A DNA stretch of 64,000 nucleotides from Peristeroidobacter soli (GCF_004138485.1 NZ_ML142848.1:594640-658639), one strand, 5' to 3'. Shown: positions 7,609 to 15,872, counted from the stretch's first letter. Notes: generated by a model not told the origin, from the letters alone. A program made the numbers and translations.

Positions 7609-9051
7609 ATGCCGTCGCATGCCCTGCTGGCGATGATAATGATCGGTGGCGGATACAGCTCGCCAGGCGCGGCGGATCAGCCGTCCCGCGTTTCTTTCAC
7701 GGCGCCAGCGGGATTGATAGCGCACGTAAGTAACGGGGGTTCGAATCCCCGTGGGGACGCCAACTCCGACGCCCGTCTGTTCTTCGGCGCCTCTCACCCA
7801 GACACCGGCTTCGAACTCTGGACCTCCGACGGCACGGACGCCGGCACTCGCCCCGTCAAAGATATCCGCCCTGGCTTCCGCGGTTCCTATCCCGCATCCA
7901 TTACTTCATTTCACAATCGCGTCTTCTTCGCAGCAGACGATGGCACGCACGGCCTCGAACTCTGGTCCAGCGACGGAACCGCGGACGGCACGACACTTAT
8001 AAAGGATATCCAGCGCGGCGCCGCCGCTTCGACGCCCAACGCGCCAACCGTCGCCGGCGAATATTTGTATTTCGTCGCTGACGACGGCGAACACGGCCAC
8101 GAACTCTGGCGCACCGGCGGCACCCCTGATTCAACCTCGCTCGTCGCCGATATCTCACCGGGCCCACCCGGCTCCGTGCCGCGACATCTCACCGCAGCCG
8201 GCAATCTCGTCTTCTTCGTCGCCAACGATCCCACCGCCGGAGCGGAGATCTGGGTCACCGACGGCACTCGGTCCGGCACGCGCCGGGTGACAGACATCAA
8301 TCCCGGCGCGTTGGATACGAACGTGCTGTCCCTGCGGGCCCTTGGTGACTTTGTCGTGGCGGTCGCGGCCGACGAGGAACACGGCATCGAGCCATGGCGA
8401 ACAGATGCCCGGGCCAACACGCGGCTGATCAGAGACATTCGACCCGGTTCGGCCGCCTCGCAGCCCCGCTACCTGCAACGCCTCAACGACCACATCTACT
8501 TTCAAGCCAACGACGGCAAGCACGGCTTCGAACTGTGGCGGACCGACGGTACGGAGCGAGGCACACAGCTCGTGAAGGACATCCGCCCCGGCATCGAGAG
8601 CTCGCTCCCGAGTCATCTCGTTACGGTCAACGGCATGATCTTCTTCGCCGCCATGGATGGGAAACACGGAGTCGAACTCTGGCAGAGCGACGGCTCAGCG
8701 GCCGGCACGCGCATGACGGCCGATATCAATCCAGGCCAGGACAGCTCGTCACCCGGCCAACTCACCGCCATCGGCAACTCGCTCTACTTTGCCGCCGGCA
8801 CGCCGGCACACGGCTGGGAACCCTGGCGCGTCAAAGGTGGAACTCAGTCGCCTGCGATGCTGAAGGACCTCCGCGCCGGCAAGGACAGCTCCTATCCAAA
8901 TCAATTCGTTGCGTTCGGCAAACAGCTCGCCTTCGTCGGCGACGACGATCAGGGTCAGGCGCGACTATGGATAGTCGATTCCGGTGGGCAAGCGCTCAAG
9001 CCGAGTGCCCCAGAAATGTCGCCACTCCATCCAGGAACATCTGGACACTGA
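7609..9051 (+). CDS. Secreted repeat protein with eight ELWxxDGT-type repeats
   Basis: From about residue 65 onward the protein is a chain of eight units of about 50 residues, each built like FFAADDGTHGxELWxxDGTxxGTxLVKDIxPG. Examples are ELWTSDGTDAGT, ELWSSDGTADGT, EIWVTDGTRSGT, ELWRTDGTERGT and ELWQSDGSAAGT, with degenerate units IEPWRTDARANT and WEPWRVKGGT. The repeat is found in exported or surface proteins of unknown function and probably forms a beta-propeller. ATG 7609 is chosen because it starts a plausible signal peptide (MPSHALLAMIMIGGG...GAA); the SD is close and poor, and other starts (7546, 7633) are possible. The codons for VSNGGSNPRGDA are derived from a tRNA-Glu 3' end (7731-7762) just before the first repeat, so the 5' end may have been replaced by recombination. 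The 3' end overlaps marC by 56 bp, tail to tail. Confidence 0.72.
   Translation: MPSHALLAMIMIGGGYSSPGAADQPSRVSFTAPAGLIAHVSNGGSNPRGDANSDARLFFGASHPDTGFELWTSDGTDAGTRPVKDIRPGFRGSYPASITSFHNRVFFAADDGTHGLELWSSDGTADGTTLIKDIQRGAAASTPNAPTVAGEYLYFVADDGEHGHELWRTGGTPDSTSLVADISPGPPGSVPRHLTAAGNLVFFVANDPTAGAEIWVTDGTRSGTRRVTDINPGALDTNVLSLRALGDFVVAVAADEEHGIEPWRTDARANTRLIRDIRPGSAASQPRYLQRLNDHIYFQANDGKHGFELWRTDGTERGTQLVKDIRPGIESSLPSHLVTVNGMIFFAAMDGKHGVELWQSDGSAAGTRMTADINPGQDSSSPGQLTAIGNSLYFAAGTPAHGWEPWRVKGGTQSPAMLKDLRAGKDSSYPNQFVAFGKQLAFVGDDDQGQARLWIVDSGGQALKPSAPEMSPLHPGTSGH
7694..7762 (+). other. tRNA-Glu 3'-end remnant (candidate attachment-site scar) inside a coding region
   Basis: Bases 7735-7762 read as the T-arm GGGGG-TTCGAAT-CCCCG, the acceptor strand TGGGGAC, discriminator G and an encoded CCA, as in tRNA-Glu 3' ends. 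TAAC before it (7731-7734) matches the variable-loop region. Upstream, CTTTCACGGCG (7694-7704) equals the tRNA-Glu anticodon loop (UUC) and the start of the 3' anticodon stem, but 26 unrelated bases separate the two parts. No D-arm or 5' acceptor strand is present, and the outermost T-stem pair is G-G. It is therefore not a working tRNA. Integrases commonly leave such 3' tRNA pieces at att sites. Confidence 0.6.
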
Positions 9052-9583
9052 TCATCACCAGCACCATGCCCATCAAGCGCTCCATCGCAATCAAGCCCCG
9101 CTCGCCGAGCGCCTTATAAAAGAACGGAGCGGCAATCAGAATGACCGCGGTGGCCGCCCAGGCGACGGTGGTCGCCAGCCACAGCTGAAACGTGCTCTCG
9201 GTCGTGCCCCGGAGCAGCAGCAGGGTCGCGAGCGTCGACGGGCCGGCGATCAAGGGAATCGCAAGGGGCACCACCAGCGGCTCGCCCTCGGAGTTATCGT
9301 CGAGCCCGCCGGCGGCGGGAAAGACCATGCGCAGGGCGATCAGAAACAGCACGATGCCGCCCGCGATACTGATGGTCCCCTGCTGAATTCTCAGCAGCGA
9401 CAGCGCGCGATCGCCGAGGAGCATGAAAAAGATCAATACGACATACGCGATCAATACCTCGCGCACCAGCACTTTCCGCCGCCGCTCCGGCGGCACCCGC
9501 TTGAGCACCGCGAGGAACACGGGCACATTGCCCAGCGGATCCATGATCAACCACAGTGTGATGACGGCGGAGAGGATGTCCAT
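8996..9583 (-). CDS. MarC family integral membrane protein
   Basis: A 195-residue protein with six predicted membrane segments. Family signatures are LWLIMDPLGNVPVFLAVLK near the N-terminus, GDRALSLLRIQQGTISIAGGIVLFLIALRM, and PLAIPLIAGPSTLATLLLL. MarC/YchE proteins sit in the inner membrane; their transported substrate is not established, and the old link to multiple antibiotic resistance was not upheld. ATG 9583 (MDILSAV) matches the family start; a longer frame to 9619 adds nothing recognisable. Its tail overlaps the ELWxxDGT-repeat gene (stop 9051), and its start is 36 bp from the stop of the downstream-coded TBDR gene on the same strand. Confidence 0.88.
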   Translation of the reverse strand: MDILSAVITLWLIMDPLGNVPVFLAVLKRVPPERRRKVLVREVLIAYVVLIFFMLLGDRALSLLRIQQGTISIAGGIVLFLIALRMVFPAAGGLDDNSEGEPLVVPLAIPLIAGPSTLATLLLLRGTTESTFQLWLATTVAWAATAVILIAAPFFYKALGERGLIAMERLMGMVLVMISVQMFLDGVATFLGHSA

Positions 9584-9619
9584 CCGCACAGAATCGCACA
9601 ACTGAATGCGACGCGTCAC

Positions 9620-12442
9620 TCAGAACTGCTTTTCCAGCCGCATGAACCAGAAGCGCTGCCTGGGATCGCTCAACGACGGATCGAATCCGACATCCAGCCC
9701 CGACGCAGAATACTGTGGCGGAGTATCCAAAACGTTCAGAGCACCCACCGTCACTCTCACACCACGAGACAGCCCGGTGTCCGGCCACAGTGCCTCGACA
9801 CTCATCGATGCCTGCAGATCGACAAAAGCCTGCGGATGCAGCTGCCGCCCTGTGCGCCGGTTCGCAACCATGTCGTCGTACGAGCCGATGAGCCGCGTTT
9901 GCAGGGCCGCGCTCGCAAGCTCGCTTTGCCATTTGAGCGACAACGCACCTCGCCACCGCGGAACGGTGCCACGAGGATTGGCGACGCCGAGGCGAGTCGT
10001 CGGCGCGGTCCCGGGAACATCGACCGTGGCGAACTGATCCATCCACGTGGCGGCCAACGTCGCGTCGATGTCCCAAAGGAAGCGATAGGAAACACTCGCA
10101 TCGATGCCGCTTGCCTCGAGCCCACCGACATGAGTCATCGAGATATCGACTGATCGAATGACGCCAGGCCGCCCAGCCGCCAGGTCCGCGGCGGAAGGAG
10201 CTTCACGTTGGATCAGTCCCGCGAACTCCGCTTCATGCTCCAGCACCAGACTCAGCGGCGGCGTCATGATACGACTGTCGATTTGTTTCAACCAATAGTC
10301 GGCCTGCAACGTCAGCTTCGGCAGAGCGCTCGGCGACACAGTAAATCCGAACGACGTGGAATCGCCGCGCGCCAGCGGCAACTCGGGGTTGTTGCCGCCT
10401 CGGACGATGACCGGCACCACTTCGCCGCCTCTGCGTCGGTCCGGAACCGCGGTTACGACTTCATAGCCCGGGCCGAACATTTCGAACAGAGACGGCGCTC
10501 GAAACTGACTGGCCAACGATGCATGCAGCTCGAGCCCTGGCAGCGGCCGCCACCGCAGCGCGTAACTGGAGGTGGCGATATCGCCGATATCGCTGAAGCG
10601 ATCCCAGCGCGTGCTCAGATGCGCTTCGAGAACCCATAAAGGAATATCCAGCCCCGCCTGCGCCGTCGCGACGGTTCGCGCCCCGACACTGCGTTCATCG
10701 CGCCATTGCGCATCGAACGACCCGATGGCATCGCCGCCGACCGATGCGAACAACGGTCCCCTCAAGGTCGCCGCGGCGGCTGTCCCGAACGAGCGAATGT
10801 TGAATGCGCTGGGCGGCAATTGCAGCGAGTCCATCAGCTCGGGACTGCCGGCGGCACCGGCCTGAAACATATTGAGGGCGGTCGCCGGATCGGTCGAGGC
10901 CAGCGCGGCGGCGACGCGACGATCATCGAGCGCATGGTTTGCCCAGCGCGTAGCGAATTCTTCACTGCGCGAACCCGTGACCGACCACTGCCACGCTCCC
11001 AGCTGCCCCCGCAGCCCGCTGGCGAGACGCCACCACCGCGACTCGGTCTCGACCTGTCGCGGCTCGATCTCCAGAAACAAGCGCGACACGTACACCGGCG
11101 CGCCGAAAGGATTGTAGGGATTGTCAGCCGGCACTAGAGCATCCAGCACGGTAGGTGGCGTGTACCGGTAATCGCAATCGCGCCACACGCCCATGAGCTC
11201 GGCGAAGGGCGCGATCGAGCGAGACTTGCCTTGCACGGTCGCCAGCACACTGCGCCGGTTCGTGGCGGGCAGGATCGACGAGAAGCGACGCAGGCTGTCG
11301 AGCCGATACTCGCCGGCGGTGTCCTGAAAATCGCCGATGCTGGCGACGCGGTCCGGCGTCCCATCGGGCACCGCCGCGAACGAAGCAGATAGTCCTGGCA
11401 AAGGCGCGCCCGTGGTCGAGCGAACGTTGCCGGGCCAGGTGGCGCGCGAGCGATAGTCCGGCCCGCCGTATTCACTGTAATTTTGATCGCGCGAGAAGTC
11501 GCGCGACTGCCCGGGCAGCTCTTTGCGGTCGAAATAATCCACCCACAGACCGGCGGACCACCGCGCCCGATCGGTCCCGACACTGGCAGCCACCTGACGT
11601 TGCATGCCGCCGCCGGCCGCGCCGCCGATGGCATACCACGCCAGCGGCGCGCCGGGTTTCTTGAGCTCGATATCGATCGTGCCGCCGAGCGCACGCAGCC
11701 CGAGCTCGGCGGCACGCATCTCGTCCACTGCTTCGACCCGTTCGACGAAACTCAGCGGGATCGCATTCAAGTCGAACGCGACTCCGGAAATGGCGGTGGG
11801 TGCGAGCCAACCCCGGTTGATTCTCACCGCCGTGAAGTTGATGCCCAGCCCTCGCAGGTCCGCGAACTGCGCGCCGTCGCCCCAAACGAATTCAGAAGAC
11901 ATCTGTCCGGCCGCATGTACGACAGCGTCTCCTACCGTCGCAAAGCCGACCTGATCGTAATCGTTGGCCGAGAAGATCACGTCGGCAGGACTGATGCGCG
12001 AGGCGCCGATTCGAGTGCCTTGCACAGTCAGCGTGCCCGCGTCGTTGGTTGCCTCAACCCCTGTGGGTACACGCACAGTTGTCGCCGGTCTCTGATTGAC
12101 GGGAGCGCTGCGCAAGTCGTACGCGAGAGTGCCGGTCCGCAGGGCCGTCAGCCCAGTGCCCGCGAGCATCTGTTCCAACGCCGCGCCGATCTCCAGTTCA
12201 GCGCCGATGTGACAGACCTTCACTTGAGGCAATGAGTCGGAGTCGTAAGTGATGGTGGCGCCGGTGCGCTGCCCGAGTGCGAACAACGCCTCCGTGATCG
12301 GCTCGGTCGCGGTGCAGGTCCGATGACTCCGATCGCTCGCGAGCACGGGCGCGGTCAACGACAGGCAGATGAGCAACGTGCAGTGAATCGCGACATCGCC
12401 ACCGGTCCGCGGCGCAAAAGCATACGTAGAACGGCAAGCCAT
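9620..12442 (-). CDS. TonB-dependent receptor with N-terminal STN signalling domain
   Basis: A 940-residue receptor. After a signal region ending near APVLAS there is an STN (secretin/TonB N-terminal) domain (ITEALFALGQRTGATITYDSDSLP ... IGAALEQMLAGTGLTALRTGTLAYDL). The plug and barrel follow, with a typical aromatic end (FWFMRLEKQF). STN domains of transducing receptors contact a FecR-type anti-sigma across the periplasm. The divergent gene pair at 12578-14109 encodes exactly such an ECF sigma and FecR, so the three form a Fec-like cell-surface signalling unit. ATG 12442 was chosen because upstream codons overlap the divergent sigma gene and lack receptor features. The plug lacks a classical siderophore signature; its ligand is unknown. 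Confidence 0.85.
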   Translation of the reverse strand: MACRSTYAFAPRTGGDVAIHCTLLICLSLTAPVLASDRSHRTCTATEPITEALFALGQRTGATITYDSDSLPQVKVCHIGAELEIGAALEQMLAGTGLTALRTGTLAYDLRSAPVNQRPATTVRVPTGVEATNDAGTLTVQGTRIGASRISPADVIFSANDYDQVGFATVGDAVVHAAGQMSSEFVWGDGAQFADLRGLGINFTAVRINRGWLAPTAISGVAFDLNAIPLSFVERVEAVDEMRAAELGLRALGGTIDIELKKPGAPLAWYAIGGAAGGGMQRQVAASVGTDRARWSAGLWVDYFDRKELPGQSRDFSRDQNYSEYGGPDYRSRATWPGNVRSTTGAPLPGLSASFAAVPDGTPDRVASIGDFQDTAGEYRLDSLRRFSSILPATNRRSVLATVQGKSRSIAPFAELMGVWRDCDYRYTPPTVLDALVPADNPYNPFGAPVYVSRLFLEIEPRQVETESRWWRLASGLRGQLGAWQWSVTGSRSEEFATRWANHALDDRRVAAALASTDPATALNMFQAGAAGSPELMDSLQLPPSAFNIRSFGTAAAATLRGPLFASVGGDAIGSFDAQWRDERSVGARTVATAQAGLDIPLWVLEAHLSTRWDRFSDIGDIATSSYALRWRPLPGLELHASLASQFRAPSLFEMFGPGYEVVTAVPDRRRGGEVVPVIVRGGNNPELPLARGDSTSFGFTVSPSALPKLTLQADYWLKQIDSRIMTPPLSLVLEHEAEFAGLIQREAPSAADLAAGRPGVIRSVDISMTHVGGLEASGIDASVSYRFLWDIDATLAATWMDQFATVDVPGTAPTTRLGVANPRGTVPRWRGALSLKWQSELASAALQTRLIGSYDDMVANRRTGRQLHPQAFVDLQASMSVEALWPDTGLSRGVRVTVGALNVLDTPPQYSASGLDVGFDPSLSDPRQRFWFMRLEKQF

Positions 12443-12577
12443 TTTCGCTAGATCGTCTGGCGCGTTTCGGTTACCCCGCCTTTCAGCCGCCGTTGACGAT
12501 ATTTTTGATGCGAGCCCCGATTGGCTGTCAAAACTCATGGCCTCGTGCAACTTCGCTCTAACAAAGCGAGATTTCAC

Positions 12578-13138
12578 GTGACCGACCGAGAAGCCCCACC
12601 CAATCCCCCGCCGCTCGACCGGCAGGATCCTTTCGACCGGCGCTGGTTCCAGATCGAGGGCGCCGTGCATCGGATTCTGCGCGTTCGACTGAAATATCCG
12701 GACGCCGCGCTCGAGATGTTGAACGAGATCTACGTGCGGATGCGCAACAGCCCCGACATCACGACCATCCTGGACATGAAGAGCTATGCGTTGGGCATGG
12801 CCAGAAATATCCAGAGAGAGCAGCTTCGCGACCAGTGGCTGCACCTGCGCCTGAACCGGCGCTTCGTGGATGACCAGGCGGTATCGCGAGGCGACGCCGA
12901 CGAGCTCACGCCGGAACGCATCTGCGACGGGCAACAGCAATGGGCGCGAACCGATCGGGTGCTCGAGCAACTGCCCGCCGAAGACCGAAACATTTATGAA
13001 GCCCGCGCCAGCGGCGAAACGCCGAAGGCGATCGCCGAGAGCCTGGGCCTCGACCGCGACACGGTGTACCGCAAACTTCGTTCCACCCGCCAATGGCTCC
13101 GCGACAAGCTGGGCCTAGCCAAAGGCAACAACCCATGA
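12578..13138 (+). CDS. ECF-family RNA polymerase sigma factor (FecI-like)
   Basis: A protein of about 186 residues with an ECF sigma layout: region 2 (RILRVRLKYPDAALEMLNEIYVRM ... KSYALGMARNIQREQLRD) and region 4 (RVLEQLPAEDRNIYEARASGETPKAIAESLGLDRDTVYRKLRSTRQWLRDKL). GTG 12578 is preferred, with an AAGCGAG SD seven bases upstream; an in-frame TTG at 12521 would add 19 residues without family features. The last codons overlap the fecR-like gene by 4 bp (ATGA). With that gene and the divergent STN-type receptor it should switch on receptor transcription when the ligand binds. Confidence 0.85.
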   Translation: MTDREAPPNPPPLDRQDPFDRRWFQIEGAVHRILRVRLKYPDAALEMLNEIYVRMRNSPDITTILDMKSYALGMARNIQREQLRDQWLHLRLNRRFVDDQAVSRGDADELTPERICDGQQQWARTDRVLEQLPAEDRNIYEARASGETPKAIAESLGLDRDTVYRKLRSTRQWLRDKLGLAKGNNP

Positions 13139-14109
13139 ACCACCCGGATTTCATCGACGAACCGAGCAGTCGGCAGCGTGCAGCGGAATTCTGGTATGGA
13201 CGCCTCGACGCTCCCGACCTGCAGGACCAGGAATGGCAGTCGTTCATCGACTGGCAATCCAACCCCGAGAATCAGGAAGCTTTCGATGCCGCGGCGACCG
13301 AGCACGAGCGGATGTTCATGGTCCGTCAGCGCTCGGCCTCGCATCGTGAGGAGGCGCCCCGTGCTCTGCCATTGAAACTGGCGGCCGTCGCTCTGGCGAT
13401 CTGCCTGCACCTCGGCGTCATCGTGACGACGATCCGCTACGAAAACCGCCCGGACACCATGGTTTTCGTGACCGCCGACAAAGCCGCCGGCTGGCCGCTC
13501 GAGGATGGCAGTTATCTGCGCGCAGAGCCCAACACCCGCGTGGAAGTCGAGTTCGATAGAAGGCAACGGTCGATGCGACTGCGCTACGGCAACGCCTTCT
13601 TTCAGGTCGCCCGGGCGCCGGGCCGGCCCTTCTTCGTGCACACGCAGCTCGCAGTCGTCGAAGCCCGAGGCACCGCGTTTGGCGTCGCCCTCGACGATCG
13701 GGATGCCAAGGTGACCGTGGAGGAAGGAACAGTCGCCGTCTCTCCCGCCGCCGGCTTCGCGCCCTTCTATCTGCACCCGAACGAACAGGCCCAGGTGTCC
13801 TCCAACAGCATCGAGCGCGTGCGCCTGGGCAAGGACACGCCGGCATTGCGATGGGCGACGACCATTCAGTTCGATCGCCGGCCCGCCATCGAAGCCGTGG
13901 CGGATTTCTCCGCGCGCAGCGGCATCAAGATTGCGCTCGATGGCTCATCGCCCGCGCTCGCCTCGCCCGTGTCGGGCGTTTTCCAATTCAAATCGCCGGT
14001 CGAGTTCGCGCAGCACGTCGCCAACAAGACCGGCAGTCCGGTGCTGGTGTATCGACCGGGCCTGGCGACGATCAGAGTTTGGCCGCCGCAGGCGCCCTCG
14101 ACGCGATGA
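13135..14109 (+). CDS. FecR-family anti-sigma factor
   Basis: A 324-residue inner-membrane protein. An N-terminal cytoplasmic domain of the DUF4880 type (RAAEFWYGRLDAPDLQDQEWQSFIDWQSNPENQEAF) holds the sigma factor. One membrane segment lies near residues 82-102 (LKLAAVALAICLHLGVIV). The FecR domain follows (VFVTADKAAGWPLEDGSYLRAEPNTRVEVEFD ... VVEARGTAFGVA ... VTVEEGTVAVSP). A C-terminal STN-like region (IEAVADFSARSGIKIALDG ... VEFAQHVANKTGSPVLVYRP) would meet the receptor. It starts inside the sigma gene stop (ATGA), so the two are translationally coupled. Confidence 0.9.
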   Translation: MNHPDFIDEPSSRQRAAEFWYGRLDAPDLQDQEWQSFIDWQSNPENQEAFDAAATEHERMFMVRQRSASHREEAPRALPLKLAAVALAICLHLGVIVTTIRYENRPDTMVFVTADKAAGWPLEDGSYLRAEPNTRVEVEFDRRQRSMRLRYGNAFFQVARAPGRPFFVHTQLAVVEARGTAFGVALDDRDAKVTVEEGTVAVSPAAGFAPFYLHPNEQAQVSSNSIERVRLGKDTPALRWATTIQFDRRPAIEAVADFSARSGIKIALDGSSPALASPVSGVFQFKSPVEFAQHVANKTGSPVLVYRPGLATIRVWPPQAPSTR

Positions 14110-14125
14110 CGAAACATGCGACGCG

Positions 14126-14152
14126 GCGACGACCCATTAGGGTCATCGTCGC
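14126..14152 (+). terminator. Hairpin after the fecR-like gene, possible terminator
   Basis: GCGACGA and TCGTCGC pair, with an inner CCC/GGG stem and a 3-base bulge. It lies 16 bp past the fecR-like stop. The tract after it is pyrimidine-rich (TTCCTTCTT) but not a clean T-run, so termination strength is uncertain. Confidence 0.35.
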
Positions 14153-14231
14153 GCGCTAACGTTCCTTCTTATAGATCCCGCGCGCTACAAACAACCATCC
14201 GGTTGCAACTAGCTGCTCCGTAACGCAAGCT

Positions 14232-14261
14232 GTTTTTCGATTCGTGCGCGAGTCGAAAAAC
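14232..14261. repeat. 30-bp inverted repeat upstream of the HTH gene pair
   Basis: GTTTTTCGA (14232-14240) and TCGAAAAAC (14253-14261) are perfect 9-bp arms, and an inner TCG ... CGA continues the stem. It has no T-tract on the right side to act as a simple terminator for either strand, so a protein-binding or RNA-structural role is more likely. Confidence 0.45.
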
Positions 14262-14317
14262 GTGATCTCGCGCGCAAGCAACTAAATTCGGCATTTGCCC
14301 GCTCGCCATCTCGTCGT

Positions 14318-14340
14318 GATGTTGAGATATATCTAACATC
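14318..14340. promoter_or_regulatory. Near-perfect 23-bp palindrome, candidate autoregulatory operator
   Basis: GATGTT (14318-14323) and AACATC (14335-14340) flank the self-complementary AGATATATCT (14325-14334), with one extra G at 14324. It lies 38 bp before the start of the HTH gene at 14378, the classic place for autoregulation by an XRE-type protein. Confidence 0.5.
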
Positions 14341-14377
14341 AACAACGATCGAGATCGACTCCATCGAGGGCGAACTG

Positions 14378-15094
14378 TTGAAGACCGAGGCTCGCGGAGC
14401 CGATCGAAGCTCACTGGATCGTGCTGCCAGAACATTCGCTGCCACTCTGTGCACTCTGAGATGGCAGCACACGCGATCGCTGCAGGACATGGCGTCGTGC
14501 ACCGGCACTCCTCGATGGCGCATCGATCAATTGGTCACGGGACAGGCGCTGCCATCTTGGGACGAAGCGCAAGCACTGGCGTGGCACTTCAAAGTGCCCC
14601 TGTCCCAGTTGATTCTGCCGCTGCAACGAGCAAGCGCCACTCCGCGTGCCCTCGGTACATACATTCACCCGCGGACCACGCCGTCCGCGAGCATCCATAG
14701 AACGCGTTCATTGCAAATCCTCGCGGCGGCGTATCCCCATCTCTTCGATGTGACGTTGGCGCAATGGCCCGCGTGGCTCGCGCCCGATCTGAACGAATGC
14801 TTGGCCGCGGAAGTGGCGAGCTTACGCATCACCGCGGAATTGCTCTCGGAACGCGACGCGTTGGACGCAACCGTTGGCGTCCAGAACCGGCTTCGCGCAC
14901 TGACGATTCGACACCGACTGCGGCTCCGCGCTCCTCATGCCATCGACGTGCATCGGCTGGCGCTTGGACTCGATGCGGCGCTGGCGGCGCTGGATCATCC
15001 GGTCGGTCTGCTTGGAAACGTTCGATGGGACGATGCCATCGCCGCATTGAACGACACCGCGAGCGCGCTACGCGCCGAGTTCCTCGCACGATGA
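14378..15094 (+). CDS. HTH (XRE-like) DNA-binding protein of unknown role
   Basis: A 238-residue protein. The first part looks like a lambda-repressor-type helix-turn-helix (ATLCTLRWQHTRSLQDMASCTGTPRWRIDQLVTGQALPSWDEAQALAWHFKVPLSQLI, residues about 20-80). The remainder is helical, Ala/Leu/Arg-rich, and I do not recognise it. The likely start is TTG 14378 with GAGGG seven bases upstream; there is no ATG before residue 38. It overlaps the next HTH gene by 4 bp. The upstream gap holds three dyad elements, which supports a self-regulated two-gene unit. It could be a phage-like or accessory regulator. Confidence 0.65.
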   Translation: MKTEARGADRSSLDRAARTFAATLCTLRWQHTRSLQDMASCTGTPRWRIDQLVTGQALPSWDEAQALAWHFKVPLSQLILPLQRASATPRALGTYIHPRTTPSASIHRTRSLQILAAAYPHLFDVTLAQWPAWLAPDLNECLAAEVASLRITAELLSERDALDATVGVQNRLRALTIRHRLRLRAPHAIDVHRLALGLDAALAALDHPVGLLGNVRWDDAIAALNDTASALRAEFLAR

Positions 15095-15393
15095 TACGAG
15101 AACCCGTCGGGGAAACTCGTGAGGTCCGAGAGGAGCTCACGAAGCGCGCACTTGCCGACGCCGTGCGCAAACGCATGTCGGCTCGCCGACTGCGCCAGAC
15201 CGATCTGGCGCGATGGAGTGGGGTCAGTCGATCGTTCGTCCAGTCGGTATTGCGAGCGGAGCGGGACGGCTCGCTCTTCATGTTCCTGGAGCTGAGCCGC
15301 GGCCTGGGCGTCGACGACGCCTGCGATCTGTTACGAGAAGTTCTCGATCGCCGTGACGCGCTCCGCGCCGCCCGGACCTTGCGCGCTAAATGA
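15091..15393 (+). CDS. Small XRE-family HTH protein
   Basis: A 100-residue protein with a central helix-turn-helix: VRKRMSARRLRQTDLARWSGVSRSFVQSVLRAERDGSLFMFLELSRGLGVDDACDLLREVL. It starts in an ATGA overlap with the stop of the preceding HTH gene, so the two are translated together. Its small size and the paired arrangement resemble antitoxin or phage-type regulators, but neither neighbour looks like a toxin. The partner and target are not known. Confidence 0.75.
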   Translation: MIREPVGETREVREELTKRALADAVRKRMSARRLRQTDLARWSGVSRSFVQSVLRAERDGSLFMFLELSRGLGVDDACDLLREVLDRRDALRAARTLRAK

Positions 15394-15451
15394 AGTTGGC
15401 GTTCCTAGGACGGGCGCCGTGGGCGCTTTCCGACAACCGGGCGATGAAAAT

Positions 15452-15640
15452 TCAGCCGAAGCGGCGGAACAGTCGAGCGAGGGAGCCGGCCTTGGGCTGC
15501 GCCTTGGCGACCGGCTTGAACGCCTGCATGCGAATCGTCTGCTCACGCCACTCGAAGTACGACGGGCTGGACGACTTATCGTCTTCGTCGATCAAGGTCA
15601 GCCGACCGATTCGAGAGCGGGCACGAAGCTGATTCTGCAT
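15452..15640 (-). CDS. Small basic hypothetical protein
   Basis: A possible 62-residue protein beginning MQNQLRARSRIGRLTLIDEDD and ending SLARLFRRFG. It is basic and has a short acidic patch; no domain, signal peptide or membrane segment is visible. ATG 15640 is the only ATG; a TTG at 15658 would add six residues. No good SD is seen. The frame looks protein-like (a mixed hydrophilic centre, SYFEWREQTIRMQAF), but it stands alone, so the call is tentative. Confidence 0.35.
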   Translation of the reverse strand: MQNQLRARSRIGRLTLIDEDDKSSSPSYFEWREQTIRMQAFKPVAKAQPKAGSLARLFRRFG

Positions 15641-15656
15641 GGGCGCATCCGGGCAC

Positions 15657-15677
15657 AAGTTGACTGAGCATCAACTT
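15657..15677. repeat. 7-bp-arm inverted repeat upstream of the small frame
   Basis: AAGTTGA and TCAACTT surround a 7-base loop, just upstream of the small minus-strand frame. It may be an operator or only a chance dyad. Confidence 0.3.
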
Positions 15678-15872
15678 AGGCCAGCACGCGCCCCATCTGA
15701 ATAGGGCGTCCGCTGAACGGAATCTGCGGCGCCCACGCCGGGAAGATTTTGCAACCCTTAGCGCGCCCGGCTTGACTTGCAGATGAATCTGAATCGCGGC
15801 GAGTTGCAAGGGCAACGTTTCCTGCGGGAAGAGACGGTCCGGGAGCCGGCATGCAGTCATTCATCGCTCCGA

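Noticed and set aside
7690-7762. An intact tRNA-Glu gene
   Set aside because: The D-arm and 5' acceptor strand are missing, 26 extra bases interrupt the 3' half and the outer T-stem pair is G-G, so it cannot fold as a tRNA.
12443-13093. N-terminal extension of the STN-type receptor across the sigma-factor gene
   Set aside because: The extended codons lie antisense to a clear ECF sigma gene and encode nothing receptor-like; ATG 12442 starts a signal sequence.
15676-15864. Short minus-strand frame in the gap before the M55 gene
   Set aside because: Composition is Pro/Ala/Arg/Ser-rich, no SD or motif, and it crosses no conserved feature.
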